Assembly (NCBI RefSeq): GCF_007565055.1
Contig: NC_044554.1
Location: 54,097,676-54,161,675 of the forward strand
DNA length: 64,000 bases
Reading direction: 5' to 3'
From: Rhinopithecus roxellana
Taxonomy: Eukaryota > Chordata > Mammalia > Primates > Cercopithecidae
In this document: piece after piece, positions 21,011 through 32,870 of the stretch
Layout: every line of letters begins with the position of its first letter
Numbering within the stretch: the stretch's first letter is position 1
The notes under the pieces: model-generated
Seen by the model: the letters and a program-made list of their open reading frames with translations, nothing else
The model's database searches: none
Told to the model about the DNA's origin: nothing
Made by a program: the position numbers and the translations under genes

Positions 21011-21411
21011 AGAAGATGGAAAAGGAGAAAATGTCCTTTTGGAAGAATACAGTTGGGCATGGGTGGTTGGGGATGGGGTTGGACGTTGAGCAGGCAAAGA
21101 GAGGCTAAAATTGAGTGCAGATGGGGGCAGTCCAGGGCAAGTGCTGAAGATGGCAGCTTCTACCTGCAGCTCCTCGGTGCTTTCCTCAGGCTGGGTGGAT
21201 GGAGTTCTGCTGACTTTTGTGGTCCACCATAGTTTTTCTGTCAGTGTATATTGTGGCAATCATAGAGTACTTTGCACACTTTTTTTTTTTTTTTACTTAA
21301 TATTGTTTCATAAGCATCTTTCTATATTTGTTCACATCATACATAATCATGTTTTTGCACAGATACATTAATATCTCATAGTTTATTTAACTACTTGCCT
21401 TTTTCTAACAA

Positions 21412-21702
21412 TTTTTTTTTGAGATGATCTTGCTCTGTTGTCCAGGCTGGAGTGCAGTGACGTGATCTCGGCTCACTGCAGCCTTGACTTCCTGAGCTCA
21501 GGTGATCCTCCCACCTCAGCCTCCTGAGTAGCTGAGACTACAGGTATGCACCACTACTGGCTAATGTTTTGTATTTTTTTTTGTAGAGAGGGTATTTTGC
21601 CATATTGTCCAGGCTATTATTGAACTCCTGGGCTCAAGCACTCTGCCTGCCTCAGCCTCCCAGGGTGCTAGGATTACAGGCGTGAGCCACTGCACCCAGC
21701 CT
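21412..21702 (-). repeat. AluJ/S, full length
   Basis: Duplication TCTAACAA(A)TTTT on both sides. Confidence 0.9.
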
Positions 21703-21879
21703 CTAACAAATTTTGAATATAACTCCTGTCTTAAAATCTGCAGAATATTGAATTTTTCCAGCTATTTTTTACTTTTGCTTAGCTTATAGATGCTAAAGGA
21801 TACTGTCATTTGCATTTTTAAAAATATATGTATGAGTGAATAGTTTTCTGGTGTCTGCTTTCTGATTGTCCTTATTTTT

Positions 21880-22087
21880 TCATTTTACATTTGGCATTTT
21901 ATTAACGGGGTCCTCATCTATGCTGATGTGGACAGCCTTTAATGAGGCTTCGCAATTTTCATGAAAGGATCTCAGCAATACTGTGTTTGGATGATACTCA
22001 ATTTTTGTAGGTCCATCCTCAGCCAGTAGTACAGAGTATATAACCTTTGGGTTCTCTCCAGAGACTTCTACCACACTCTGTCTACTC
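21880..22087 (-). pseudogene. Possible coding relic, unidentified
   Basis: The minus strand is open for about 68 codons outside Alu sequence (for example GENPKVIYSVLLAEDGPTK, then HPNTVLLRSFHENCEASLK). The reading looks protein-like, but no family is recognised. Beyond the inserted Alu (22370-22520) the same strand has several stops. Chance openness over this length is quite possible. Confidence 0.2.
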
Positions 22088-22368
22088 TTTTTTTTTTTTT
22101 GAGACGGTTTCACTCTTGTTGCCCAGGCTGGAGTGCAATGGTGCAATCTCAGCTCACCATAACTTCCACCTCCTGGGTTCAAGCAATTCTCCTGCCTCAG
22201 CTTCCCAAGTAGCTGGGATTACAGGCATGTGCCACCACGCCCAGTTAATTATGTGTTTTTATTAGAGACGAGGTTTTACCTTGTTGGTCAGGCTGGTCTC
22301 GAACTCCTGACCTCAGGTGATCCGCCTGCCTTGGCCTCCCAAAGTGCTGGGATTACAGGCATGAGACT
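22088..22368 (-). repeat. AluS lacking its last bases
   Basis: Ends at CAGGCATGAG instead of the usual GGCC end. TCTACTCTT duplicated on both sides. Confidence 0.88.
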
Positions 22369-22643
22369 CTTTCTACTCTTCGTCTCTTACTGAACTTTTA
22401 CCAAAGCCCAGTTGCTATAGTTTGAAGGATGGGCAGTTTATCCATTCCTTAAACTTGTATCCATTCTTCCTGTGGCTCAGGATGGACCATCAGAAGTCTG
22501 TATACCTCACCCATTTCATGTTCCCTTTCCCCTTTCTCCTTTCCTTCCTACTCTCCACCTACCTAGCTATGTTCATTGAGTTACATTTCAATATTTTGTG
22601 GTTTATCTTCATCAAGGGGTACCACAAGAAGCAGCTTTATGAA

Positions 22644-22649
22644 ATTAAA
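22644..22649 (+). terminator. ZC3HAV1L: Candidate poly(A) signal ATTAAA for ZC3HAV1L
   Basis: Common variant hexamer with 'TTTTTTGTTCTGTTTATTG' downstream. It is the first reasonable signal after the stop codon. Low certainty. Confidence 0.25.
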
Positions 22650-22665
22650 TTTTTTGTTCTGTTTA

Positions 22666-24326
22666 TTGTAGTTATCCCCAAATGTTACTGTGTAAATTGT
22701 TGTTGTTTTTTTTAAATTCAACTGTCCTGCAGTAACATAACATTTGAGAAACAGAGACAATGTAATAAGTTTTCATAAAGCTGAATTAATGTAGAGAAAT
22801 TTTTATCATGAAATGCTATCTTTTCAATTGGGGGAAAAGCAAAAGTGTCCTTTTTAAAGTGAGAAATGGCCATGTTTTCTCCTAATGGATAGTAAGAGTC
22901 ATGCCACTTGTGTTGACCTTTTTACTTTCATTATCAACAATATTTCTGAAAGCCCTTATGCTCTGCATATTTTGTTTCTTTTTTTCTAGTCTAGATTTCT
23001 TCTGGTGATAAGTAAAAAAATATTTTTACATTTAATTATTACTATTATTTACACTTATTATTTTACTATGTGTATTTTTGTAGTGAGCTATCTTAAATCT
23101 TTAATGGAAACAGTGTAGGGTATAAATGCATTTCCTTTACATTGAGAGACTTGGTGGACCTTTACTTGTTTATGTTCTGTTTTTATATCTTATCATTATG
23201 CTTTTATATGTGAAGTTATTGGTCCTCTGTTATCTTTGTTGTAGTATTTTCTTCAGTTCTATAATAGTCTACTTTAATCTTAGTTCCGTTGGTATTCATT
23301 CTGTAAAATATTTTATATAACCATGCCTGTCTTTCTCTGATTTTCACTCATGATTCGGCTGTTAGAAAGTTATTGCATTATAGTTGGAGAAGAGTTTTCT
23401 TTGGTAATTTATCGGGGTTTTTGACGTCAAGTCGCATGTCTGTAGACTCTACAAATTCAACATATTCTAAGTTGAATTATGAATTTCCCTCTACTCTTGT
23501 TCCTCCTTTTATTTCCTTACTGTTGAATGTTACCACTATCTACCTAATGGCATAGGCAAAAAGCTGTAAATTGTCCTATACTTTTCTTTCTCCTTGTTCC
23601 CTTTGTCAAATTGGTCACCCAGTGTTGGAGAGTTTCTTCCCCTCAAAAGCCTTTCAGATATTTATCCTTCTCTGCCCCTTGCTTTCCACCCCGTACTTAC
23701 TGCCTTGTTTCAAACCCTCATCACCTTCCTGCATATATCCCACATTTTCAAGACATGTGTTACGGGAGTTTTTGGTCAAAGGTGCCCTGTTCCCACTGCA
23801 GTGATGGTAGCCCCGTTTCAATCTTGAATAGAATAGGCTTTTGCGGATTTCACTGTTCTCCTTGCCACTCTTCACTTCTCCCGCCTTCCATCTGGCTGCC
23901 TGATGTTTTGAAAGCAAACCCAATCATACCATTTTTTTCCTGCTGAAACCTTCCTTGGTCCTCATCATGTAGGGTAGTATTTGTAAATTCAGACGCCTGC
24001 AGGGACTAGAAAGGTGAGTTAAATGGATGACGTGAACTGGATGCAAGAGAAGTGGGAGAAGGGCGAAGCGCTGTGGCAAACGGTCCCATCTAAAAGGGAT
24101 GCCTGCCTCTTGTATCCATATGGGAATGTGTGCCCACTTTGTCATATTGCCCAGTTTTTAAAAAAGAAGCCAGAAATTCAGATTGTTATGAGACATTTTC
24201 TGATTGAATGTTGACTTTAGTCGAGTTTTTAAAATTCAGACCAACATTGTATATACTTGACCCACTTGGAATTTCTGGAATGTGCTATTTCGTCTTGTGA
24301 TTCTCTGTAAATGATGTTCCCTGTTG
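22666..24326. other. Intergenic, AT-rich then mixed, no gene seen
   Basis: About 1.7 kb without Alu. Overlapping open frames in 23571-23946 in all three plus frames are due to few stops in C/T-rich DNA, not a gene. Confidence 0.4.
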
Positions 24327-24626
24327 TTTTTTTTTTCCCCTTTTGAGATGAAGTCTCACTCTGTCGCCCAGGCTGGAGTGCAGTAGCATGATCTCGGCTC
24401 ACTGCAACCTGTGTCTCCCAGGTTCAAGCGATTCTCCTGCCTCAGCCTCCCGAGTAGCTGGGATTATAGCTGTGCACCACCATGTCTGGCTAATTTTTGT
24501 ATTTTTAGTAGAGATGGGGTTTCACCATGTTGGTCAGGCTGGTCTTGAACTCCTGACCTCAGGTAATCCGCCCACCTTGGCCTCCCAGAGTGCTGGGGTT
24601 ATAGGCGTGAGCCACTGCACCCAGCC
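24327..24626 (-). repeat. AluS, full length
   Basis: TGATGTTCCCT duplicated on both sides (about 24312 and 24627). Confidence 0.92.
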
Positions 24627-24966
24627 TGATGTTCCCTCTTTTATAAGTGTCATTCCTTCTTCCTACTTCCTACCTCACAACCTGGCAAAATTAGATTCTT
24701 CAAAATGCCAGGTTGGCCTTTCTTGACTCCAAAAGAGGTGGCTCTTGTAGCATTCTTACAGGCCTAGCATAGCACTTACTTTATGTTGCAATGCTGTGTG
24801 TTTTTACTCCCTAGCTGTGAGCAAAACATTATTTATTCTTGGTAATTGTAAAACTTAGTAGTGAAGACATATTTTTTTTTTGCCATATAATGGATTATAC
24901 TTTGTATTTGAATCCATGTGAATCAGTAGCATATTGGTCTTCATTGTTTTTCCTCCTTCTCCTACG

Positions 24967-25255
24967 TTTTTTGAGACAGGGTCTTGCTCTATTGCCCAGG
25001 CTGGAGTGCAGGGCACAATTATCGCTCTCTGCAACCTTGATATCTCTGGCTCAAGCCATCCTCTTGCCTCAGCTTCCCTAGTACCTGGGACTATAGGTGC
25101 ATGCCACCATACTCAGCTAATTTTTTTAGGTTTTTAGTAGAGACAAGGTCTCACTATGTTGCCCAGGCTGGTCTTGAACTCCTAAGCTCAAGCAGTCCTC
25201 CCGCCTTGGCCTCTTAATGTGCTAGGATTACAGGCATGAGCCACTATGCCTAGCC
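24967..25255 (-). repeat. AluJ
   Basis: Diverged antisense Alu, end CTATGCCTAGCC. Confidence 0.88.
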
Positions 25256-26190
25256 ATATTTTTCCAACATTAAAAAATCTTTTTCCCCCTAAGGAATGTG
25301 TTCTATAAGGTCAACATCTTTTTAGTGCTTCAATTTGACTTGTCTACATCTAAAGTTAACTCTTTAAGACTTACAAATATGATAGTAATTCTTTCCATTG
25401 AGGGATTTAGTCTCCATTATTATCACGTTTCTTGATTTTTTTTTTCATTCTACTTGGTTCTTCTTTTTGTCTAGGTTTTATATATACCTTAATTCTTTGT
25501 TGGCTGTTTTGTGTGTATGTTGCTGTCAGCATGGGAATCTCTATTATTAGAAAGCTATTAACTTTTAAAATATGTATCTTTTGGTGATTGTCTTTGTTCT
25601 AACAGTTTTAGATGGTCTGTTTGCTTTTTCTAAATATAAAATCATAGGTATTTCTATTTTATTTTTGTGTTTCATAAAATTATAATGATTTTTTTGATAT
25701 TTCTTCATTACATATGAAGTTAATTGTTGGTTTTAAACAAATGTTCTTTGTTAGGATAGCAGAAATAACATCTTCTATTCTTGTTTGTTGGAACCTAAAA
25801 GCTTGATAAAAGGAATTGGTGTCTTTTGATACAATCATATTTTTATCACTTAAATTGCTTAATATGATTAAAATAAGGGTTTTTGTAATATTAAAACATC
25901 CTTAAATTCCTGAGATAAAACTCTGCCTGGTTATAGTATATGTGCTTTTAATGTATTATCTTTCCTATTTGCTGTACGTCTATACTTTCATAAATAAAAT
26001 TCATTTATATTTTATGTGTATATGTAGTAATTTCCTTTTTATTTTTACCAGCATATGATCAAAGTATAAATCTTATTCTAGGTACTGTCTGGAGTGTTTG
26101 TAAATTGATTTGTAATGCCATTTTTATTTAAAAATAATGTATTATTGTATTTTTGAATTTCTCTCTCTCTTATTAGGAATATTTTTCCAA
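25256..26190 (-). mobile_element. Old L1 ORF2-region fragment, antisense
   Basis: The stretch near 25850-25960 ('AACATCCTTAAATTCCTGAG') follows the antisense L1 ORF2 text known from L1M copies. It is heavily diverged and boundaries are approximate. Confidence 0.5.
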
Positions 26191-26309
26191 AATTATTTTT
26201 TGAAAATATAAGACTATGTCATTGTGGAAATTTTGGAGAGTACAGGAATGTATGAAGGAGGACGTAATAATCCCCTCATAATACCACTGTATAATCACTC
26301 TTAATACTG

Positions 26310-26565
26310 TCTTTTCTTTTCTTTCTTTCCCTCCCTCCCTCCCTCCCTCCCTCTCTCCCTCTCTCTCTGTCTCTCCCTTCCCTTCCCTTCCCCCTTCCTT
26401 CCCTTTCCCCTTCCTTCCCTTTCCCCTTCCTTCCCTTTCCCCTTCCTTCCCTTTCCCCTTCCTTCCCTTTCCCCTTCCTTCCCTTTCCCCTTCCTTCCCT
26501 TTCCCCTTCCTTCCCTTTCCCCTTCCTTTCCTTTCCCCTCCCTTCACCTCCCCTCTCCTTTCCTT
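26310..26565. repeat. Polypyrimidine minisatellite, 16-bp unit
   Basis: A (CCCT)n/(CT)n stretch at 26325-26388 is followed by about eight near-perfect copies of CCCCTTCCTTCCCTTT (about 26390-26526). The other strand is all purine (AAAGGGAAGGAAGGGG). It merges with the tail side of the following antisense Alu. Confidence 0.95.
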
Positions 26566-26874
26566 TTGGGTTTCTCTGTGTCACCCAGGCTGGAGTGCAG
26601 TGGTATAGTCACAGCTCACTGCAGCCTCTGCCTCCCGGGCTCAAGTGATCCTCTCACTTCAGCCTCTCACCTCAGCCTCCTGAGTAGCTGAGACTACATG
26701 CATGTGACACCACACCTAGCTAATTTTTTTGTATTTTTTTTATGGAGACACGGTTTTGTCATGTTACCCAGGCTGGTCTTGAACTCCTGGACTCAAGCGA
26801 TCCACCTGCCTCCCAGGTGGAGTCCCGGCTTCCCAAAGTGCTGGGGCTGCAGGTGTGAGCCACCAGGCCCAGCC
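26566..26874 (-). repeat. AluJ with expanded tail
   Basis: Antisense Alu body. Its A-tail position is occupied by the minisatellite. Confidence 0.87.
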
Positions 26875-27117
26875 TATTTTTAGTCTTTTTTATGCATATA
26901 TCCTTAAATATTGAAGGTATGCTATATATACAATTTTATGCCATTTGGGATTGATATTATTTTGTAAGCATTTCCCTATGTAATTGAAAGCATTTACAAT
27001 CACATGTGATGGTTTCATTATATTTTTAGAGCATTATTTAATAATAGTTCTATTGTTGGATATTTATTATTTGTAACATCTTATTAATGGTACGTAAATC
27101 TTTATCTGAATTTCTGA

Positions 27118-27422
27118 TTTTTTTTTTTTTTTTTTTTTTTTTGAGATGGAATCTCGCTCTGCCGCCCAGGCTAGAGTGCAGTGGTGCGATCTTGGCTCAC
27201 TGCAAGCTCCGCCTCCTGGGTTCACGCCATTCTCCTGCCTCAGCCTCCCGATAGCTGGGACTACAGGCGCCCACCACCACGCCCGGCTAATTTTTTGTAT
27301 TTTTAGTAGAGACAGGGTTTCACCATGTTAGCCAGGATGGTCTCGATCTCCTGACCTCATGATCCGCCCGTCTTAGCCTCCCAAAGTGCTGGGATTGCAG
27401 GTGTGAACCACCGTGCCTGGCC
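27118..27422 (-). repeat. AluY, full length
   Basis: Ends CCGTGCCTGGCC, and is directly followed by another Alu after TGATTTTT. Confidence 0.92.
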
Positions 27423-27425
27423 TGA

Positions 27426-27715
27426 TTTTTTTTTTTTTTTTTTTTGATATGGAGTTTTGCTCTTGTCGCCCAGGATGGAGTGCAGTGCTACAATCTTGGC
27501 TCACTGCAACCTCTGCGTCCTGGGTTCAAGTGATTCTCCTGCCTCAGCCTCCCGAGTAGCTGGGATTACAGGCATGCACCACCACGCCCAGCTAATTTTT
27601 TGTATTTAGTAGAGATGGTTTCACCATGTTAAGATGGTCTCGAACTCGTGACCTCAGGTGATCCGCCTGCCTTGGCCTCCCAAAGCGCTGGGATTACAGG
27701 CGTGCACCACCGGCC
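27426..27715 (-). repeat. AluS adjacent to the previous Alu
   Basis: AATTTCTGATT occurs before the first Alu (27108) and after this one (27714), so both occupy one target site. Confidence 0.9.
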
Positions 27716-28522
27716 AATTTCTGATTATTTTTTAGAACAATTTTTTAGATGCAATTATGCTGTGCCAGAAGATATGAATAGCGTAAAGACTCAAAAAGAA
27801 TTTCAAAACTATCTTCCAGAATAGCTGTACCTTATTACACTCATTGTCAGCATAGGAATTGCCTATCTCAGTACACTCGATAGCCTGTGTTAGAAAGCAT
27901 ATTCCCAGGAAAGGCACAGAATATATTTTGTTTCCTAAGGGGTTCTTCTGGACAGATATTTAGAAAAATACATTTGTATTGATTTTGACTGACTTACACA
28001 ACCAGAGCTACATTTTAATGTTTATTATACAATAACATGATTAAATTATGTACATTTTCTGATGTTTTGTCTTTAATGAGATTTCCTTTTGGATTTATGT
28101 TTGCATTGTCACTTTTTTTGGTCAACTGATCACACATTAGCCTTCTAAAAGTAATATTTTATTCTCATGGTGCCTCATAGGTGCTCACTCTCAGATATTT
28201 ATCTCCTAGATACATTTTCAGTTTACTCAGAAGAGATGCTGCCTCGTCTGGCATATCTAGCAAGCTCTCAGTTTAATGAAGGAATGTCTGTTAACTTGAG
28301 TTGACTCTACCTGCTTACAAGATAAACTTGGGAAAGCCTCAGATAAAACCTTCTTTTGGCTCAAACTTTTCTACAGGTTCATAAAATCAAACCAGAAAAC
28401 GTGAGCGGATTGTTCTGTTACTTGTTTGGGTAATGGAGACTAGAGGAGAGTCCCCATCACAGCTCCTCTGACAGTCTAGCCTGGCATTCTCTCCGTCTTC
28501 TCCACGTAAGACTCAGAAGAGA
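27716..28522. other. Unassigned, no gene seen
   Basis: AT-rich intergenic sequence with no named repeat. Confidence 0.4.
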
Positions 28523-28824
28523 GGCTGGGCGCAGTGGCTCACGCCTGTAATCTCAGCACTTTGGGAGGCCAAGGCGGGCGGATCACCTGAGGTTGGGAGT
28601 TCGAGACCAGCCTGACCAACATGGAGAAACCCCCGTGTCTACTAAAAATACAAAATTGGCTGGGTGTGGTGGCGCACGCCTGTACTTCCAGCTACTCGGG
28701 AGGCTGAGGCAGAAGAACTGCTTGAACCCGGGAGTGGAGGTTGCGGTGAGTGGAGATTGTGCCATTGCACTCCAGCCTGTGCAACAAGAGTGAAACAGTT
28801 TCAAAAAAAAAAAAAAAAAAAAAA
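28523..28824 (+). repeat. AluS, full length
   Basis: Left duplication AAGACTCAGAAGAGA at about 28508. Its A-tail is continued by another Alu. Confidence 0.92.
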
Positions 28825-29115
28825 GCCGGGCGCGGTGGCTCAAGCCTGTAATCCCAGCACTTTGGGAGGCCGAGACGGGCGGATCACGAGGTCAGGAGAT
28901 CGAGACCATCCTGGCTAACACGGTGAAACCCCGTCTCTACTAAAATACAAAAAAAAAAAAAAAAAAACTAGCTGGGCGAGGTGGCGGACGCCTATAGTCC
29001 CAGCTACTCGGGAGGCTGAGGCAGGAGAATGGCGTGAACCCGGGAGGCGGAGCTTGCAGTGAGCTGAGATCCGGCCACTGCACTCCAGCCTGGGCGACAG
29101 AGCGAGACTCCGTCT

Positions 29116-29148
<33 letters not shown>
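28825..29148 (+). repeat. AluY inserted into the tail of the previous Alu
   Basis: Starts GCCGGGCGCGGTGGCTCAAGCC immediately after 24 A. The shared duplication AAGACTCAGAAGAGA follows at 29147. Old World monkey type. Confidence 0.93.
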
Positions 29149-29150
<2 letters not shown>

Positions 29151-29231
29151 CTCAGAAGAGAGTCCCCTGCATTTCTAAGTCAAAGATACAGGGACAATAA
29201 GGGCTCACACAGACTGTAAAGATGAAGATAG

Positions 29232-29499
29232 GGCCGGGCGCCGTGGCTCACGCCTGTAATCCCAGCACTTTGGGAGGCCGAGGTGGGCGGATCACAAGGT
29301 CAGGAGATTGAGACCACGGTGAAACCCCATCTCTACTAAAAATACAAAAAATTAGCCGGGCGAGGTGGCGGGCGCCTGTAGTCCCAGCTACTCAGGAGGC
29401 TGAGGCAGGAGAATGGCATGATCCCGGGAGGCGGAGCTTGCAGTGAGCCGAGATCGCGCCACTGAACTCCACCCAGCGGGACAGAGCGAGACTCCGTCT

Positions 29500-29531
<32 letters not shown>
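29232..29531 (+). repeat. AluY, full length, internal deletion
   Basis: AGATGAAGATAGG duplicated on both sides. A short loss near 29316. Third Alu in the same direction within 1 kb. Confidence 0.92.
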
Positions 29532-29533
<2 letters not shown>

Positions 29534-30376
29534 TGAAGATAGGTTATTTGCAGCAGTGAGCAACTCCCAAATCTCATGGCTTAATAACAACATTATAGTC
29601 AATTTCAGCTTTGTTCCATGTCATTTTCACTTAAGACGCAGGTTGACTGAGCATCCGCTACCGGGACCAGTGCTGGTGTCCTGGCGGGGAAGACCACAAG
29701 CTGGCTCTTCAAGCTTCTGTTTTCATTGCATTGGCCAAAGAAAGTCGTATGGCTACCCTGTGTTTGACAGGGTGGGGATGTATAATCCTACATGGAGGGG
29801 CACTGCAGGTTACATGACTAAGTTTAATGTCAATGGACAAGGACAATAATACACCGTCAGGAAGGGGCAGTGAATGTTTTCAACATAATGCAGTCACCAA
29901 GGAGGAAGCTCAGGCAGGTGGCCTTTCTTGTGCTGCCTTGGAGAGGCAGAGTTCCCTTTAAGGATGCTGTAGAATTTCTGATGGTGGACTTTTATTGTCT
30001 CAGCCAAAAAGCGGCAAACATTGCCAATGTGTTGACAACAGAGGTCAATCAAGACACCACAGGGTTCTGGTTTCTGGCCAGAGGAACCCAGACCAGCACT
30101 AAGCTCCTAATTTAGGTACAGCTTGGGTGAGGGGCAAAGCTAACAATCCTTCAGACTGGGGTATGGCTTAGGCCAGGGTGACCAACTATGCCCATATGCC
30201 CAGGACAGAGGGGGGTTCCTGGGACAGTATGGGGCACAGCTGAGACATTCTTTGTGCTGCCTCATTTCTGCAGTAATGCAGACTTCCTTTGAAGCAGAGT
30301 TGAGGAGGTGAGCTGACGCATTGTGGCAAACATTTATAATCCCTGATTGAATTAGGCAAAGCCTGGGAAGTGGGAG

Positions 30377-30379
<3 letters not shown>
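29532..30379. other. Unassigned, no gene seen
   Basis: 29620-29850 has words seen in old interspersed repeats ('CATTGGCCAAAGAAAGTCGT') but I cannot name the family. No coding signal. Confidence 0.35.
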
Positions 30380-30421
<42 letters not shown>

Positions 30422-30435
30422 GTGTGTTGTGTGTT
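30380..30435. repeat. (GT)n microsatellite
   Basis: About 25 GT units at 30380-30430 with an imperfect end. Confidence 0.95.
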
Positions 30436-30459
30436 GGAAAAGGAAAAGCTCTTTTGTTG

Positions 30460-30550
30460 TTTTTTTTTTTTGAGATGGAGTCTCGCTCTTGTCACCCAGG
30501 CTGGAGTGCAGTGGCACGATCTTGGCTTACTGCAACCTCTGCCTCCCCGG
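30460..30550 (-). repeat. Alu fragment, truncated
   Basis: Tail and right-monomer start only; stops at CTGCCTCCCCGG. Confidence 0.88.
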
Positions 30551-30639
30551 GGAGAAGTTCATTTTTCATTTTCATTTTTTCATTGTATTTAGGGAAGAAT
30601 TTTTATTTGATTTGATGCTTAATTTTTTTGATTTTTAAT

Positions 30640-30931
30640 TATTTTTTTCAAGACAGAGTCTCGTTCTGTCACCCAGGCTGGAGTGCAGTGGTACGGTGTT
30701 GGCTCATTGCAACCTTCACCTCCTGGGTTCAAGAGATTATTGTGCTCCACTTTCCCTGGTAGCTGGGATTACAGGCATGCGCCACCACACACGGCTAATT
30801 TTTGTATTTTTATTAGAGATGGGGTTTGTCCATGTTGGCCAGGCTGACCTTGAACTCCTGACCTCAAGCAATCCGTCTGCCTCAGCCTCCCAAAGTGCTG
30901 GGATTACAGGTGTGAGCTACCATGCCCAGCC
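30640..30931 (-). repeat. AluS/J
   Basis: GAAGAATTTTT occurs at about 30594 and 30936 as likely duplication. Confidence 0.88.
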
Positions 30932-31796
30932 AGAGAAGAATTTTTTAAGTGTTCATTTAGCTCTGATAACTAGAAATACATGTGTTTCAGAATATACTTG
31001 ATGACCTTAAGGATAATTAAAAACAGGGTGCCACTGCCTAAATGATTATAGAAAATCAAATAAAATCAAATACAATTTGTCTAAAAGACAAAAAGAATAA
31101 GCAAACAACAACAACAACGACAACAAAGTAGAGCATCCAAAACAAAGTAACAGAAATAAGGCCAAACATGCCGATCATATACTTTCTCAGTCAATGGTTG
31201 TAGTTGCAGCCTGTAGAAAGCAATTCTGGTTTAAGCAAGTGAAGGAATTTGTTAAAAGAATATTGGGTAGCTCACAGACTCTGCAGAGCTGTAGAGGAAA
31301 GCTCAGAGACTGTGCTCTTGGAATAAAGTTGTGCTTAAGAACCGGTCCATTAAGACATCCAACGGGATGCTGCAGGCGGCATTGCCAGCAGCAGGGATGT
31401 TGCATCCTGAAAGCTGAACTGCTGCCACCCAGTGTCCAAACAATTCTGTACAGTCTTTGTTTCTCTGGATTACCAGCTTCTGATTGAAAGTGAGACTGTT
31501 TGGGGTACAGCATTGTTGGGTACAGCATTGAGGGGTAGAATCTATATCATGTCACTCTGCCCCAGTACTGAGGAAAGATGAGAAAGTCTCTGGAATTTCC
31601 AGCTTCTGTAGTGGGAGATGGGCTCCACTTCAGAGGAGGTGAACTTAATTCAACACATGAGGATTTACAGTGACAAATGCCTATGCCATTTCATTGCTTT
31701 GGCACGCCAACATCATCACAGACACGTTTCCCATTCTTACTTTCAAAAAGAAGTAGGGATTTTCTAAACACTCTTAGAATATTTTTTTTTGTTTTT
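30932..31796. other. Unassigned, no gene seen
   Basis: Two opposed open frames of about 100 codons at 31187-31528 are mirror shadows with no family resemblance. Confidence 0.4.
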
Positions 31797-32100
31797 GGCC
31801 GGGCACGGTGGCTCACGCCTGTAATCCCAGCACTTTCGGAGGCCGAGGTGGACAGATCACAAGGTCAAGAGATCAAGACCATCCTGGCCAACATGGTCAA
31901 CATGGAAACCTCATCTCTACTAAAATACAAAAAATTAGCCAAGCATGGTGGCACACACCTGTAGTCCTAGCTACTCAGGAGACTGAGGCAGGGGAATTGC
32001 TTGAACCTGGGAGGCAGATGTTGCAATGAGCTGAGATCACGCCACTGCACTCCAGCCTGGCGACAGCGCAAGATCTGTCTAAAAAAAAAAAAAAAAAAAA
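31797..32100 (+). repeat. AluS, full length, facing an inverted Alu
   Basis: Its A-tail ends 5 bp before the T-tail of an antisense Alu. AGAATTTTTTTTGTTTT is the shared flank. Confidence 0.92.
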
Positions 32101-32105
32101 GAATT

Positions 32106-32399
32106 TTTTTTGTTTTTGAGGTGGAGTTTTGCTCTTGTTATCCAGGCTAGAGTGCAGTGGTGGGATCTTGGCTCACCGCAACCTCCACCTCTCTGGTTCA
32201 AGCGATTCTCCCGCCTCAGCCTGCTGAGTAGCTAGGACTACAGGTGTGTGCCACCAGGCCTGGCTAATTTTTGTATTTTAGTAGAGATGGGGTTTCACCA
32301 TGTTGGCCAGGCTGGTCTTGAACTCCTGACCTCAGGTGATCTACCTGCCTCAGCCTCCCAAAGAGCTGGCGTTACAGGCTTGAGCCACCATGCCCAGCC
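32106..32399 (-). repeat. AluS, inverted partner
   Basis: Antisense Alu tail-to-tail with the previous one, ending CATGCCCAGCC. Confidence 0.92.
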
Positions 32400-32590
32400 T
32401 TTTACGGTATTTTTTAATGGGACAAAGAAAACCAAAATAAATCGTATCTTCAATCTGACTTCAAATAATAATTGAATAGGAAAAATATTAACTGTTTATT
32501 TCTGGATGGGGTGTTTTTTCACACCCTTCTGAACCTTCTAGATTTTCTGCAATGAGCATGCATTATTTTTAGCAGGAAAAACCCTCAAAA
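32400..32590. repeat. LINE 3'-end-like fragment
   Basis: 'TTTTCTGCAATGAGCATGCA' and the preceding 'TCTGGATGGGG' follow a common old LINE 3' end. Family not named. Confidence 0.45.
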
Positions 32591-32836
32591 CAGAAGATGC
32601 TCAAAACATAAACAGACAAATCATGCCCTATTCCCGGTATTCGTCAATCCAACTTGGCCTTACCTTGTTGAAATCAATGCCTCCAGTGCCCTGCTGGGGA
32701 TGATCCCATCCTAAGAGTCCATTGCATGGCTGATCTCTTTTCTAGTGCCCTCTTCTCAGGGAAGATGCCATCCACCTCCTGTGGGAATGGATATTACTCA
32801 TTCATTTTATGAGGATAATAAAGAAATAGATGCTAA

Positions 32837-32849
<13 letters not shown>

Positions 32850-32870
<21 letters not shown>

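Larger units (their letters stand above)
21011..22665 (+). other. ZC3HAV1L: Probable ZC3HAV1L 3' UTR
   Basis: Sequence after the stop codon. No AATAAA is seen before 22.7 kb. The first plausible hexamer is ATTAAA at 22644-22649, followed by a T/GT-rich stretch. Two Alus lie inside. The true end is not shown by sequence. Confidence 0.35.

Noticed and set aside
23571..23946. Overlapping frames of 77-111 codons
   Set aside because: Several frames open at once in C/T-rich DNA point to low stop density, not coding.
26173..26584. Lys/Gly/Glu/Arg-repeat open frames on the minus strand
   Set aside because: Translation of the purine minisatellite, no gene structure.
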